Assembly: GCA_039707465.1 (NCBI GenBank) | Contig: CM077651.1 | Span: forward strand, 23,350,019 to 23,414,018 | Source of the DNA: Rhabdophis nuchalis | Taxonomy: Eukaryota; Chordata; Lepidosauria; Squamata; Natricidae | Reading direction: 5' to 3' | DNA: 64,000 nucleotides | Shown: in pieces, positions 32,090 through 43,183 of the stretch | How positions within the stretch are numbered: position 1 is the stretch's first letter | Layout: each line of letters starts with the position of its first letter | Notes under the pieces: generated by a model | Databases searched by the model: none | Told to the model about the DNA's origin: nothing | Seen by the model: only the letters and a program-made list of their open reading frames with translations | Translations under genes and position numbers: made by a program

Positions 32090-33460
32090 GGTGCTTAAGA
32101 CAAAAAAGGATTAGTATAAAAAAATGGAAGGAAGGACAGATAACAAAGGCAGAGTGGCAGCATATAGTCTGAATCTGCAAAGATGAAGTCAGGAAAACTC
32201 AGACTCATAATAAACTAACACTTGCAACAAAAACCAAAGATAATTTAAAAAAAAGTTTATTTCAACATGTAAAAAAACAAGAAAAAAGTCAAGGAAACAA
32301 TTGGTCCACTAATGGGAGAAGATGGCAAGGAGGTGATGGGCAGCAACGAGAAAACAGAGTTGCTTAATTCATTCTTTGCATATGTCTTCATACAAAGGAA
32401 AAAACAGCCCAACCTCTACCCAGAACAAAATAGTAAAAGATAGACTAGGAGTACAAATTAAAATAGGCAAGAAAATGGTAAGAGAACACCTGTCCACTCT
32501 AGATGAGTTCAAGTCACCAGAACCAGATGGATTACATCTCAGAGTTCTGAAGGAGGTGGCAGACATGATCTTGGAAACTTTGAACCATATTTTTCAAAGA
32601 TCCTGAAGCACCGGGGAACTACCAGAGGATTAGAAAAGAGTGATGTGATTCCCATCTTCAAAAAAGGGGAAAAATCGATCCAGAAAACTACAGATCAATC
32701 AGCCTGACATCAATACCTAGGAAGTTCGTGAAAAAGATAGTTAAGTTACAGATTTGTGAACACCTAGAAGCAAGCAAAATTATAGCCAGAAACCAGCCAA
32801 CACACATTGTCAAAAACAGATCATGCTAAACAAATCTCATTTCAATCTTTGACAAAGGGACTAAATTAGTGGTCCAGCAAAATTCTGTTGACATGTTATA
32901 CTTAGATTTCAGCAAGGCATTTGACAAAGTAGATCACAACCATCTTCTTAGTAAGTTAGAAAAATGTGGGCATCACCACCTGATGAGTTTGTAACTGGCT
33001 GACAAACTGCAGTAGACTTTAATGGAACTACCTCTACATCAGTGGTAGTCAATCTGGTCCCTACCGCCCACTAGTGGGCGTTCCAGCTTTCATGGTGCAC
33101 GGTAGGAATTTTGTCCGATACTGAAGCACTTTTTTAAATTTAATTGACTTCCCTACTTTATAAATCACCATTACTGTGGAACCAGTGAGCGGTTAGAAAA
33201 TTTTACTACTAACAGAGAAACAAAAGTGGGCGGTAGGTATAAAAAGGTATAAAAAGGTTGACTACCCCTGCTCTACATGGAGGGAAGTAAGCAGGGGGTA
33301 CCCCAAGGTTTTGTCTTAGGCAAAACCTTGGGGTAGGAGTACTTAGGAGTAGTTTTCAATATCTTCATAATGACTTCGATGAGGGAATAGAAGGGGAACT
33401 AATATATATTTGCAGATGACACCAGGCTGGCAGGAATAGAGATCACATTGTAAAACAATT
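32090..33460 (+). mobile_element. CR1 LINE fragment split by a hAT MITE
   Basis: Linker region (aaaatggaaggaaggacag, cagcatatagtctgaatctg) at 32120-32300; RT N-terminus at 32470-32620 (LDEFKSPEPDGLHLRVLKEV). Then 'ttcagcaaggcatttgacaa' (32908) and the block before VPQGS at 33000, broken at 33040 by a hAT element and resuming at 33271. 3' truncated or decayed after 33430. Confidence 0.88.
33040..33270. mobile_element. hAT MITE in CR1, exact TSD
   Basis: 231 bp, CAGTGGTAGTCAATCTGG to GGTTGACTACCCCTG. Perfect duplications CTCTACAT at 33032-33039 and 33271-33278; CTCTACAT is also the expected CR1 sequence there. Same family as 8040 and 37761. Confidence 0.95.
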
Positions 33461-33801
33461 ATTGTTATATAGTCTATTCAAACTGAATTCTTTTTAATGA
33501 GAATGTCCCATTGTTCAATATTAAATGAAATGTTTGCTGTGAAGATTATAACGTATTATATTGATAACATCTGATCATTGACTGTAGTAAAGAATTTCAT
33601 TTGATGTATAGTTATACAGATTTGAACATAGAAATGAAATGTTTTAGAATAGCAATGAAGCTATGAATAGCCTTTTTGAATTTCTATTTAACTCACTTTG
33701 GTTTTTCCTTGGGATGCTTGGATCTTCGAATGTTAACTCTAAACAGCTAACCTGTTTCTTCCCTTTATTCACCTTTTTTCACCTACCATTGCATGACACA
33801 G

Positions 33802-33837
33802 GGTCAGTTTTGTGCATGACACCTGCTACCAGTATTG
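33802..33837 (+). CDS. MBNL2: MBNL2 coding exon 7, 36-nt cassette
   Basis: Exactly 36 nt, bounded by gcatgacacag|GG and ATT G|GTAGGT. Read with the phase-1 G from the previous exon it encodes GSVLCMTPATSI, residues 334-345. A 36-nt cassette at this place is a known MBNL feature. Its length is a multiple of three, so skipping leaves the downstream frame choice unchanged. Confidence 0.95.
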
Positions 33838-35239
33838 GTAGGTTTCAAACTTATTTATTGATCTCTTTTAAATAATATTCTCTACCTTTCTTTGTTTGGA
33901 GAATTAAAATATAAATTAGACATAAATGGTTATTTTGAATTTTCGCTCGAATGGTTAAAACATTTGACATTTATTTTTTTTTAAAAAGAAACAAAACCTG
34001 GCTATTTAGATGCATCATCATTTGCAATACCAGTCCTACTGCAAAATGCACTTATATCATGAAGTTCAGTGTGCTTTTGCTTTTTTTAACATATATTTTA
34101 TAATGCGAGCATTATTGCGTGACAAACTATTGAAAAAAGCAATTTAACTTCATTAGTATTTTGAAGTTTCATAGTGGTATGCCTACATTTTCTTTTTCGC
34201 TGTGTTGTAAAAAAAGTTTTTATCAGTATTTCCCAGAAACGTTATCTTAATATTTGTAGAAAAAATAATCATTAAATATATTTCATTTGAAACTACTATA
34301 AAGCTGTTTAACATTGCAGTTCTATAAGTGCTTTTTAAGAAGTAATTCTCATTTAATTCAATGATATATAGCAGTACAGTTTTAAATTTTAAAACATTAG
34401 AAAATTTCCCTTTTCTATCTTAGCCATTTGTCCAACAAACCTTTTTAAAATTAATCTTGACTAATCACATTATAAGGATGCTGTTTGAATTTCCAGCCTT
34501 AGTACTTGTGCCTTAAAAAACCAAGGTTTTAATTTGTGTTTTCCATATGCCCTCAAGTTTCTCATACGCCACTTTACTTATATAAAGAAAAATGAATCAA
34601 AATTAATTATTATAATTTTCACTTTCCTTGTTGAGACTGTATAAAATAATTTTAGATAGTAGTTAGGTTACATCTAATGTATTATAAAATAAATTGTGCT
34701 TATAGAACCATAAATGTGTATGTGAATGTGTACACACATATAGACACACAAATATATATAAACACACACAAAGACTCACACATACAGTATATAAACAAAA
34801 GTCAAAAGAAAATATGAAATCGAATTCAGGTTGTTTTAATAGCTACATTTTTCCATTTCAAAAATTAGGAAGTTCATTATATTTTTACTTCAGTATAATA
34901 ATTAAACCTTACTGTTAGGAAATTACAATATAAAATGAACTACCTCAATCTTTATCAAATGGTTGTCATTATGTTAGAATACCATTCATTAATGTGATAA
35001 AAAAATTGAATTCATATTTGAAATTTAAATATAAACTATTTGAAGATGTGCATGAAATAGTGAACTCTCAATATTTGTTTACCCAAACAGCCTGGGAAGA
35101 AAAAAGAGGTTAGAATACAATTTCTGCAATTTTTATTTAACACTATTTTCTCAATGATATATACTTGGAAGTCAAAAAAAAAGAATAAAGCAATAGTGAA
35201 CAACTTATATTTTGTTGCCAAAGAAACATGACCCTATTC
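33838..35239. other. MBNL2: TE-poor intron after the 36-nt exon
   Basis: About 1.4 kb of AT-rich sequence free of recognised TEs, in contrast to its flanks. Probably holds splicing control sequences for the small exon (inference). A short (CA)-rich stretch lies near 34725-34785. Confidence 0.5.
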
Positions 35240-35247
35240 CTTTATAC

Positions 35248-35351
35248 CAGGGGTCCCCAAACTTGGCAACTTTAAGACTTGTGGACTTCAACTCTCAACT
35301 CTGGGAGTTGAAGTCCACAAGTCTTAAAGTTGCCAAGTTTGGGGACCTTTG
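35248..35351. mobile_element. Palindromic hAT mini-MITE
   Basis: A 104-bp near-perfect palindrome: CAGGGGTCCCCAAACTTGGC at left, mirrored to 'gccaagtttggggacctttg' at right. Arms read 'cttgtggacttcaactc' and 'gagttgaagtccacaag'. Flanks CTTTATAC and CTTTATAT are an 8-bp duplication with one mismatch. Confidence 0.92.
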
Positions 35352-35452
35352 CTTTATATGGTCACTACCAGAGTTTTTACTTTATCATGTATATACAGTA
35401 TATAGTTTACTTCATTATATGCCTCATAAGTGAACTATATATGGTAAAGCAG

Positions 35453-35580
35453 GTAGGTGGGATTTAGCAGACTTTGCACATGCTCAGAAGCCAAGCAGAG
35501 TTGGACCCAGTAAGTCTTTGAATGGCAGTCTCCCAGAGAATGTGAGGGCTATAGTCAAGATTAGGAAGTTGAGAAATATT
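35453..35580 (+). repeat. 5S rRNA-related repeat (SINE or pseudogene)
   Basis: 'gctcagaagccaagcagag..ttggaccca..agtaagtctttgaatggcag' and 'tctcccagagaatgtgagggc' parallel the 3' half of 5S rRNA (aagctaagcaggg, cttggatgggagaccgcc). The internal control region is degraded. It may be a 5S-headed SINE rather than an isolated pseudogene. Not a functional 5S gene. Confidence 0.55.
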
Positions 35581-35631
35581 TCTGAATGGGTGGTCAGCCT
35601 CTTCTGCTTTGTTTTGAGAAAACATCCTGGA

Positions 35632-35940
35632 CAGAGGTGGTATTCAGCAGGTTCTGACTAGTTCTGGAGAACCATTAGCGAAATTTTGAGTAGTTTGGAG
35701 AACCGGTAGATACCACCTCTGACTCGCCCCGCCCTCATCTATTCTCTGCCGCCCGAGTCCCAGCTGATCGGGAGGGAATGGGGATTTTGAAGTAACCTTC
35801 CCCTGGAATGGGAAGGAAATGGAGATTTTACAGTATCCTTCCCCTGCCACGCCCACCAAGCCACCCCCAACAAGCCATGCCACAGCCACCAAGCCACGCC
35901 CACAGAACCGGTAGTAAAAAAAATTTGAATCCCACCACTG
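35632..35940. mobile_element. hAT MITE ('AGAACCGGTAG' family)
   Basis: Left end CAGAGGTGGTATTCAGCAGG, right end 'gaatcccaccactg'. Flanks ATCCTGGA and ATCCTGAA, an 8-bp duplication with one mismatch. The interior repeats 'accaagccacgcccac'. A second copy lies at 57429-57642. Confidence 0.9.
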
Positions 35941-35948
35941 ATCCTGAA

Positions 35949-37037
35949 CCTATTCATGGACAGTGCAGAAACCTACGTAAGAAACAGGTTATTAAATAAT
36001 AGCAAAGGCTGTGATGGAAACAGATACAGAATGCTAAGAAATAAAAGGGAGGGGGGAATCTGTTGTAAGCAAGAATTTGTATTGGACATTGTTTCTCCAA
36101 AATGTGAATCAGCCTCAGCAAGTTTTGGTTAAAAAAAAGTGTTGACTAAAACAGTTGGTAGTATAAAAGAAGCAGAACAAGACTGACATGCTCAGTAATG
36201 CTTCTGGGTCCTGCTGAATTGTCCAGGAAAGCAGGACTTGTAAGTGATAGGGAATTACACAGGGAAAGAGCCAGTTAGAGAGATACATCATAATACTACG
36301 CACGTTAACACAAGTTATGCTATGTTCAATAGAACATAGAATCATAATAAATTTAATCAGAATCTTTAGAAATAAGCTAAGAAAATGATAATAAAACAGC
36401 CTTTATTTTAGTAGACAATTTATTCATGTATTGACATAAAAAAGAGACAGAATTAGACTGAAATGTAGTTTTCAGTGGTTTAAAAATAAGCTGGCCATAT
36501 TGCCTGAAGATGACAAAAGGCACTATTTCAAAAAGGATTGCAATTATCAGGTATCAAGACAAAGTAACTTCCTCTTTGTGAGTGATGCAGTTGCTGGAAC
36601 CCACATTAAGATTATAGAAAGCTAACTGTTGAAATACATTTTTCATGGTTTTTTTTGCAACAATACAATAATATCCAACCAGTAGATGGCAGTGTTTTTA
36701 AGTTTGTAGTTGCAGCTATGGCATACACTCTATGTCTTTTTCTCTGTGTAAAGTTTCCTGTTTTCTTATTGAAGTTAAGCAGAAAAGCACATGTGGATTG
36801 TGCACTGTTTTGTTCTGTAGGGATATATGCAGAGTGTCTAATAGTAACCCATAGCAACAAGATAAAGGAGTCCCTGTGGCTTTTACTCCATTAGTCACTG
36901 CTGTCTATAAGTGAAGATGTTGAGAAGCATTAAAAGAATAGACAGGCAAGTTTTATATAGGGAAAGGTGGGGCAAAAAGAGGGAAAATGTTCCCCACCCC
37001 AATGAAACAGGCTAATTTGGAAGGAGGATGACTGTTT
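35949..37037. other. Intron, nothing recognised
   Basis: About 1.1 kb of AT-rich intron with no supported TE or exon. Confidence 0.45.
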
Positions 37038-37290
37038 CATGAGTGGTGTGGTGGCCTAGAGGTGGAGCTCTCGCCTCAAAATGAGGAGGCTGTGAGTTTG
37101 ATCCTAGGTAGAGGCGGATACTGTATTTCTCTCTCTGGGCACCTTGAGAATATATCTGCTGAATATAACTACATTGGCGACAGGAAGGGCATCCAGCCAG
37201 TAAATACTCAGCTCCATTTAGTTGCGCAGACTCCACCCTGAAAGGGATTATGGGTCATTAAAAGGAGATGAAGATGATGATGATGAATGC
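37038..37290 (+). repeat. Sauria-type SINE with BovB-like tail
   Basis: The tRNA-like head (gtggcctagaggtggagctc; B-box-like gtttgatcctag) is followed by a tail close to BovB 3' ends: 'gcgacaggaagggcatccag', 'agactccaccctgaaaggg', 'attatgggtcattaaaagg' and (GAT)n. This head and tail combination is diagnostic of squamates. Confidence 0.85.
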
Positions 37291-37462
37291 TTCATGAGAA
37301 AGTCATTATGCCCTGCTAACCAAAATCAACTTACAGCACATGTTTTCAGAAAAATACTGTGTAGAATATACAGAGGAAATACACTGGCTTTCTTCCCCTC
37401 AAATAAGGCTCCCCTGCTTCCTTTTTTTTGGGAAGGAGTTTTTGGAACAGCATGAGACAGGA

Positions 37463-37723
37463 CAGGGATGGTGAATCTTTTTCTAAAGGCATGCCAAAAT
37501 TGTGTCCTGCCCACCTGCACATGGGCAGGACATGCGCACACGACCCCCCCCCTGCATGGGGTGGTGGTGGAGTTTTCACCCTCCACAGGCTCCAGCAGCT
37601 TTCCTGAAGTCTGGGGAGGGCGAAAACGGGCTCCCCTGGTCCTCCAGAAGGCCTAAAATCAGCTGACTTGTGTGCACTTGTGCGCCTAAACTAACTCTGC
37701 GTGCCATAGGTTCGCCATCACGG
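37463..37723. mobile_element. hAT MITE ('GATGGTGAA' family)
   Basis: Left end CAGGGATGGTGAATC, right end GGTTCGCCATCACGG, with a GC-rich centre. The flanking duplication is not clear. Same family as 61775-62059. Confidence 0.8.
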
Positions 37724-37760
37724 TGATAGGGTAACTCCAGATCTAGATCATCTTCTAGAC

Positions 37761-38191
37761 CAGTGGTAGTCAACCTGGTCCCTACTGCCCATTAGGCGGT
37801 AGGGGTTTTGTCCGATATTGAAGCACTTTCCTTTTTTTAATTTAATAGACTTCCCTACTTTATAAATCACTACAGTAATCCCTCGTTTTCCGTGGTTAAT
37901 GGGGACCGGAACTTTCCGCGAAAACTGGAAAACCGCGAAGTAGGATTCGCTAGGAAACTTGAGTTGAGGACATTGTTTAAAGCAAGCACTAGGGGGCGCT
38001 TGCCTCCTACCGATGCATTTCCCCCCCCCTGTATTTTTAAAAAATCCGCGAAGCACTGAAGCCGCGAAACTTGAAGCCGCGGAAAACGAGGGATTACTGT
38101 ATTACTGTGGAACTGGTGGGCGGTTAGAAAATTTTACTACTAACAGAGATACAAAAGTGGGTGGTAGGTATAAAAAGGTTGCCTACCCCTG
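37761..38191. mobile_element. hAT MITE with exact TSD, carrying a nested element
   Basis: Ends CAGTGGTAGTCAACCTGG and GGTTGCCTACCCCTG; duplications TTCTAGAC at 37753-37760 and 38192-38199. About 200 bp of the hAT remains once the nested 37873-38099 insert is excluded. Confidence 0.94.
37873..38099. mobile_element. Tigger/pogo-like MITE nested in hAT
   Basis: 227 bp, CAGTAATCCCTCGTTTTCCG to 'gcggaaaacgagggattactg', about 20-nt inverted repeats. It is flanked by TA (37871-37872, 38100-38101) exactly at the site where sister hAT copies read 'atcac..attactgtgg'. Pogo/Tigger assignment rests on the termini and TA target. Confidence 0.92.
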
Positions 38192-38339
38192 TTCTAGACA
38201 ACCACAGTTCCCAAAAGATTCACGTATCAGATTTTTTCATATATTATTGAAACTATAGGAAGAATACCGAAACATTACCCAATACTTGGATAACGTTAGC
38301 AAATACCTAAAACATTTTTTTTCTGGGAATTGCTGATAA

Positions 38340-38548
38340 CTATGACTCCTTTAAATTGTATGTGTAATAAGCTATTTTCCCTTTTGTTTTATTTCTCTTA
38401 CCATGCTTTCTTGCTTTGCATTGTGATTGCATGCCATCTGCTGGTTTAACATATGATGGCTTGCTGCTCTGATATTCACCATGCCAAAAATTCCACTTCC
38501 ATTGCCATAACGCTACCCACACCGCTTCATTGGCTCCCCTCCTGAAAG
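38340..38548 (+). promoter_or_regulatory. MBNL2: Splicing control region before the 95-nt exon
   Basis: The 200 nt before the acceptor are dense in YGCY (catgctttcttgctttgc, catctgctgg, ggcttgctgctctg, attgccat, acgctac, accgcttc). They also contain TGCATG at 38428-38433, the RBFOX recognition motif. The acceptor is cctcctgaaag. This is the pattern expected for an exon controlled by MBNL and RBFOX proteins; binding is inferred from motifs only. Confidence 0.6.
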
Positions 38549-38643
38549 TTTCCATGATGCACAGCGCTACGTCCGCCACTGTCTCTGCACCAACAGCTCC
38601 TACAGCAAGTGTCCCCTTCGCTGCAGCAGCCTCAGCCAATCAG
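38549..38643 (+). CDS. MBNL2: MBNL2 coding exon 8, 95-nt frame-switching exon
   Basis: Exactly 95 nt, the family length, entered in phase 1. With the preceding G it encodes VSMMHSATSATVSAPTAPTA and SVPFAAAASANQ, residues 346-377, then joins phase 0 into the terminal exon to give IILK and stop. When skipped, the terminal exon is read in the other frame. Paralogues read VPMMH at the start; here P is S (tcc). The exon is alanine-, serine- and threonine-rich with no known fold. Donor CAG|GTTTGC. Confidence 0.94.
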
Positions 38644-40070
38644 GTTTGCCTCTTTTAAAGCTTTCTTTCATTTCACCAATCCCAAACTCTAAATGAGTGC
38701 TGGTATTTCTTAAAAAAAAAAAATTCTCTCGAAAGAATTTTTTTCTTCATGTTTTTTACCCATCAGACTTTTCTTTGAAATAATTGTTTAACTAATATTT
38801 ATGGACAGGTTGCACTTATTTAGAGTTAACATTTATGGCAAATAAGGGTGTAATGTGGCTCTCTGTATTTTTTTATTTTTTTTGGTATGTGTGTGTGTCT
38901 CTAATACTAGCCTAGCCGCTCAGTAGCTATTTTAGGACTGATTTCGTTGGCATCCAATTAACGTTTAAATTTAAGCTTTAACTATCTTTTCTCCAGACTA
39001 TAATTGTAATTATTTAACCTTTTAAAGCAAAAACAGACTTAAAAGATTGAGGCTGAAGAATATTTCTATGTACCGTATTTTTACGGATGCTTGCATACAT
39101 ACTATAATTTCAAGAGTCAATGGGATTTTTAATGTGGGCTGCAAATTTATGGATGATCACTTGGTGGCAGCAAAGAGTTAAGAGTTTTTCTTTTACTTAA
39201 TAGTTCCTCCTCCCTTTAGCATTTGAAACATGGCGGCTCTATTTAGTCCTAAGAATCATGTCTAATAACCATTCACAATATTGCTCTTTTCTTTCTGCTT
39301 TCTTTCTGTATTTAACTGCTTGTATTCATGGTAAAAGCAATCTTCAACTAGGAGTTATATCTACATTAATGGATATAATTCCTATCTATAAACCTAATGA
39401 GGCTTAGAGAGGATATTCCTTTTCATGTTTGTAAAATGGAAGCGAAGCAATTCCTGATTGGACCTGCAGTTGTATTTCCATTCCCTCTGGCTGTTTGTTC
39501 TTGCTGTTTCCTTCCTTCAATTTCTCACAGTGTATAAGAAATACTTCTAAATTAACAAAACTATTGAAAAGATCATTAGAATTATTATCAGTAGCAGTAG
39601 AAGTCCAGGTGACCACCGAAGTGCCATTGTTATAGGAACTTCATTAAAAAGGGCTTTAGAAAACATCTGTTCCCATTCTTCATATATAGAATAATTACAT
39701 AAGGAACTTTTTTCCTGGGTTCTCATTGGATTAAATGTTCTTTGGAGTGGATTAACAAAAGAAACAGCTCACATTTTCAATCTTTTAAAGTACTGAAACT
39801 ACGGATATGTATTGGTTGTGTCACCCTATTTTATCATACTACTTAAGACCGCGCTGTATATTTTTTAATTAATCAATTATCACTGGAACATTTTATGAAA
39901 TTAATCTATTTTTACAAAACCAACGCCAATTAAAAGTGCTAAACTGACAATATGTACAGCTATTCTAAATGTGTTTTTTCTCAGCGAATGCGTGGGGAGA
40001 AGTTTTTAAATACCCGAACACAAAAGCATTACAGCCTGTTCTTTCAAATTAGTGCTTGTCAACATCGAAA
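38644..40070. other. MBNL2: TE-poor intron after the 95-nt exon
   Basis: About 1.4 kb of AT-rich sequence without recognised TEs. A 70-codon minus frame at 39404-39616 has no recognisable domain and is left out. Part of this may be conserved splicing control sequence (inference). Confidence 0.45.
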
Positions 40071-40074
40071 GTGG

Positions 40075-40260
40075 TTTTTATTTTGAAAAGGCAACTGGAC
40101 TGATTTTTCTGAGGAAAAACAAGATGTTTCGCTTCCTAGCCGGGAAGCATCATCAGTTGTATTGGATGCTGTGGGAGACAGAAGAACAGTTATTGACAGT
40201 TTAGGTTAGTTGGTGGGAGGGGAAATGATAGGTTCTGACAGGTTCCAGGTTTAGAAACAT
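40075..40260 (+). repeat. Fragment related to the 30363 inverted repeat
   Basis: 'aagatgtttcgcttcctagc' and 'gggaagcatcatcag' resemble the 'gaagacgtttcacttctcatcc' arm. Short and eroded; source unknown. Confidence 0.45.
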
Positions 40261-40808
40261 TAGAGTCTGTCAGAATTCTTTGCCTTCAGGCTGCTCTGAC
40301 ATGAGTTTAAGAAATGTTCTTTCTGCCGTAAAAAAGCTAGTAGGAAACTGAGATGCCCTCACCCAATTCTTCTACAAATGGTTAACAGAATCTATACAGG
40401 TATATAGTTAACTATGTTTTTAGAACTGTTTTCTTATGAATCCCGTTAAATGTGAAATGTCAATAGGTTCAACTAATTTCCAGTTTTATTTTCTTAATCA
40501 GTGAATCATAAAGTAATACATAAAAACATTAGGTAATTTAACTGAAGTAAAGGATCAATGCAGTATTCTTGCATGACAGTATCCAAGAAAAATAAAAGAA
40601 TGTGAAATTCAGATACTGTACAATGCATTGTGAAGATATGTACATGAAACAAGCACTAAAGAAATACAGGTAATATTATACCTATAAGTGAATTCATGCT
40701 ACATTCAAAAAGTATTTTTTTTCCCATGAGTGTCATAGAACAATACTTGTTTGCAAAAATTGCCATGCAGGACATGCTCAGTCATTGAATCGTAGACACC
40801 TGTTTTGT

Positions 40809-41230
40809 CAGTTAGATTTTTATTAAGTTTATCAGGATGTAAAATACAAAAGAAAATCAAAATGGTGGGGAAATGGGAAGGGGCAGGGGGAAAAAGTGTA
40901 AGGGAAATGACTATTTTTAGCACAGTAGAAAGGATTAATAACATTACACCCTCTTTTTTTTTTTACTTTTACATGCTGATATATACTGCACGGGTGAATT
41001 AATTTAATATAATTTAAAATTTAATATATTTTTAATTGATTGATGTATATTGTATTTATGGTTTTATATAATGCCTGTGCGCCGCCCTGGGTCCTAACAA
41101 GGAGAAGGGCGGGGTATAAATTTAATAAAATAAAATAAAAATACTGGGCATTTTTATAATAACAAACCTATCTAATCAGTAAAACCCAAGATCAAAGTTT
41201 CGGGGTTTTTTCCCCATCTCAAAATCCAGA
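40809..41230. repeat. Unclassified dispersed repeat, split by an L2 tail
   Basis: 'agtttatcaggatgtaaaatacaaaagaaa..' and 'aacaaacctatctaatcagtaaaaccc..atcaaagt' reappear at 49015-49260 and 49750-49790. The L2 3' tail at about 41000-41137 interrupts it. Possibly an L1 3'UTR; not resolved. Confidence 0.55.
41000..41137 (+). mobile_element. L2 3'-tail insertion
   Basis: 'cgccgccctgggtcctaacaagg', 'gggcggggtataaatttaat' and (AAAT)n, preceded by AT-rich L2 3'UTR. 5' truncated to about 130 bp. Confidence 0.87.
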
Positions 41231-41289
41231 ATCGGCTTAGTAAATCTGACTGGTATTAGATAATTGTACAATTAGCTACCAACAATTTT

Positions 41290-41580
41290 GGTCACCACAA
41301 GGTAAAAAAGATGTGGAGACTCTGGAAAGAGTGCAGCGAAGAGCAACAAAGATGATTAGGGGACTGGAGGCTAAAACATGTGAAGAACGGTTGCAGGAAC
41401 TGGGTGTGTTTAGTTTAATGAAAAGAAGGATTAGGGGGAGACCTGATAGCAGTGTTCCAATATCTCAGGGGCTGCCACAAAGACGAGGGAGTCATGCTAG
41501 GCCTAACGAGACATATCCATCACAGGAAACAGATTAAGAAATAATTGTTGCTGGCCAAAGAGAATTTGAGAGAAGGGCCA
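41290..41580 (+). mobile_element. CR1 LINE C-terminal fragment
   Basis: In frame 41313-41460: [39 protein letters not shown], the CR1 ORF2 C-terminus, then a frameshift. No 3'UTR signature follows. Confidence 0.85.
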
Positions 41581-42940
41581 TGATTAAATCAGAATTCCTT
41601 ATAAGGAATAGGAGACTTCTATGCGCAAGAGATTTTGTCTGTTGTCCATATGTTCTGTTGTGCATTCAAAGTTCTGATGCTTTGGAGCAGACTTTCTTAT
41701 TTGCTGAGACAGGAAAGTGGTAACATTGCAGCATTAATTGTAGGCAGGGCTATAATCCAGATTATATATCAAAACTAAAATATCTGTTCACTTAATAAAT
41801 GCACTCCAGGTTTTGATATTACTAAGATAACCTCTGCTACAACCAGCCTCATTAAGGAGAACTGAAATTGAAATGGGAAGGACATAAAAGATTGGATGAA
41901 AATACCTCACCCACCACCACTTCTAAACTAGTTAGGTGGCTTCTGTATTTTTGGTTTGGTTAGCGTGTCATGTATATTTTAAAACATTTTGCAATTTATT
42001 TTATTATTGTATAGTTTATTTATAATAGTTTATTATTTTATAATTTATTTTTAATTCATTTCCAATCCCTAACTATAATTCTCAGTAGTATACAATGCAC
42101 ACAAAAAAAGTAACTTTTCCCATTTATGTTGATGTATCAATTTCATAAATTCACAATAAAATTCTGTGATGCTTTGAAAAATATGAAATATAGCTCCATT
42201 GTAAACACTACTTTAAATGACGTGGCAAATAGACATTTTTAGTAGTCTTAAATTCAAATTATAAAATAAATTGATAGTACATTTTTTCTCCAAACACAGA
42301 TAACTAGTTGTTTTAATCCTATTGATTTATGTGATAATATTCAAACTCTGTTAAATAAATTTGAGTTTTTAATAATGCTTTTTTTGGTCATTTTTTGGTT
42401 TTGGAAATGTGAAAGTCAAGTAAAAAGTACTGGCACAGAATTGCAGAATTATAGGTTAAGTACTGTAACAATATGAATGTAGTATATATAATCTAAACAA
42501 CATTTTTGTTAAGTTCTCCAATTGTAGTTTTGTAGACAGTCTGAAAGAATATGGATTTGTATCTAGTTGATGTACATGTCTATAGAATGTTCCTCATCAA
42601 ACAATAGCAAATATACAGAATTTCTTTTGGGCTACAGTATCATTTTTCTATCCTTGATTTAGATCATTGTTGTTATGATTCAGCTTTCTGCCCTAGACTC
42701 ACCAGTACCTACCTTGTTTATAACAGCAGTATCCAAAATGCTTGGTCATCTGAAATAGGAAAGCTATATCCATATGTCTACCTTTCAAGATAGTCTGTAA
42801 TTAAGTTCTAATAAGAATATCTTTTTTGTTTCTCTTTTTATTCTTTTACAAGCATATTTATTGGTATTTCCATATCATAGTTTGTTTCTGCACTTGCAAA
42901 AATGATGAATATGTATTCATATTTGTCTTTCATATCTCAA
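41581..42940. other. AT-rich intron, nothing recognised
   Basis: About 1.35 kb of AT-rich intron. No TE or exon signature found by eye. Confidence 0.45.
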
Positions 42941-42943
42941 TAT

Positions 42944-43183
42944 AGCAATAGTAATAGCACTTAGACTTATATACCGCTTCGCAGTGCTTTATAGCCCTCT
43001 CTAAACAGTTTACAGAGTCAGCCTATTGCCCCCAACAATCTGGGTCTTCATTTTACTGACCTTGGAAGGATGGAAGGCTGAGTCAACCTTGAGCTGGTGA
43101 GAATCGAACTACTGACAGTTGGCAGTCAGCAAAAGTAGCTGCAGTACTGCATTCTAACCACTGCGCCACTGTGGCTCTATAAC
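42944..43183 (-). repeat. tRNA-derived SINE, antisense
   Basis: On the minus strand it starts 'gccacagtggcgcagtggtt' (A box) with B-box-like 'agttcgattctcacc'. The body has 'ggttgactcagccttccatc' and the tail 'gcggtatataagtctaagtg' then 'ctattgctattg'. A second copy is at 48553-48806 in the same orientation. Confidence 0.85.

Noticed and set aside
35453..35580. Functional 5S rRNA gene
   Set aside because: The internal promoter and 5' half are degraded and no Pol III terminator is in place.
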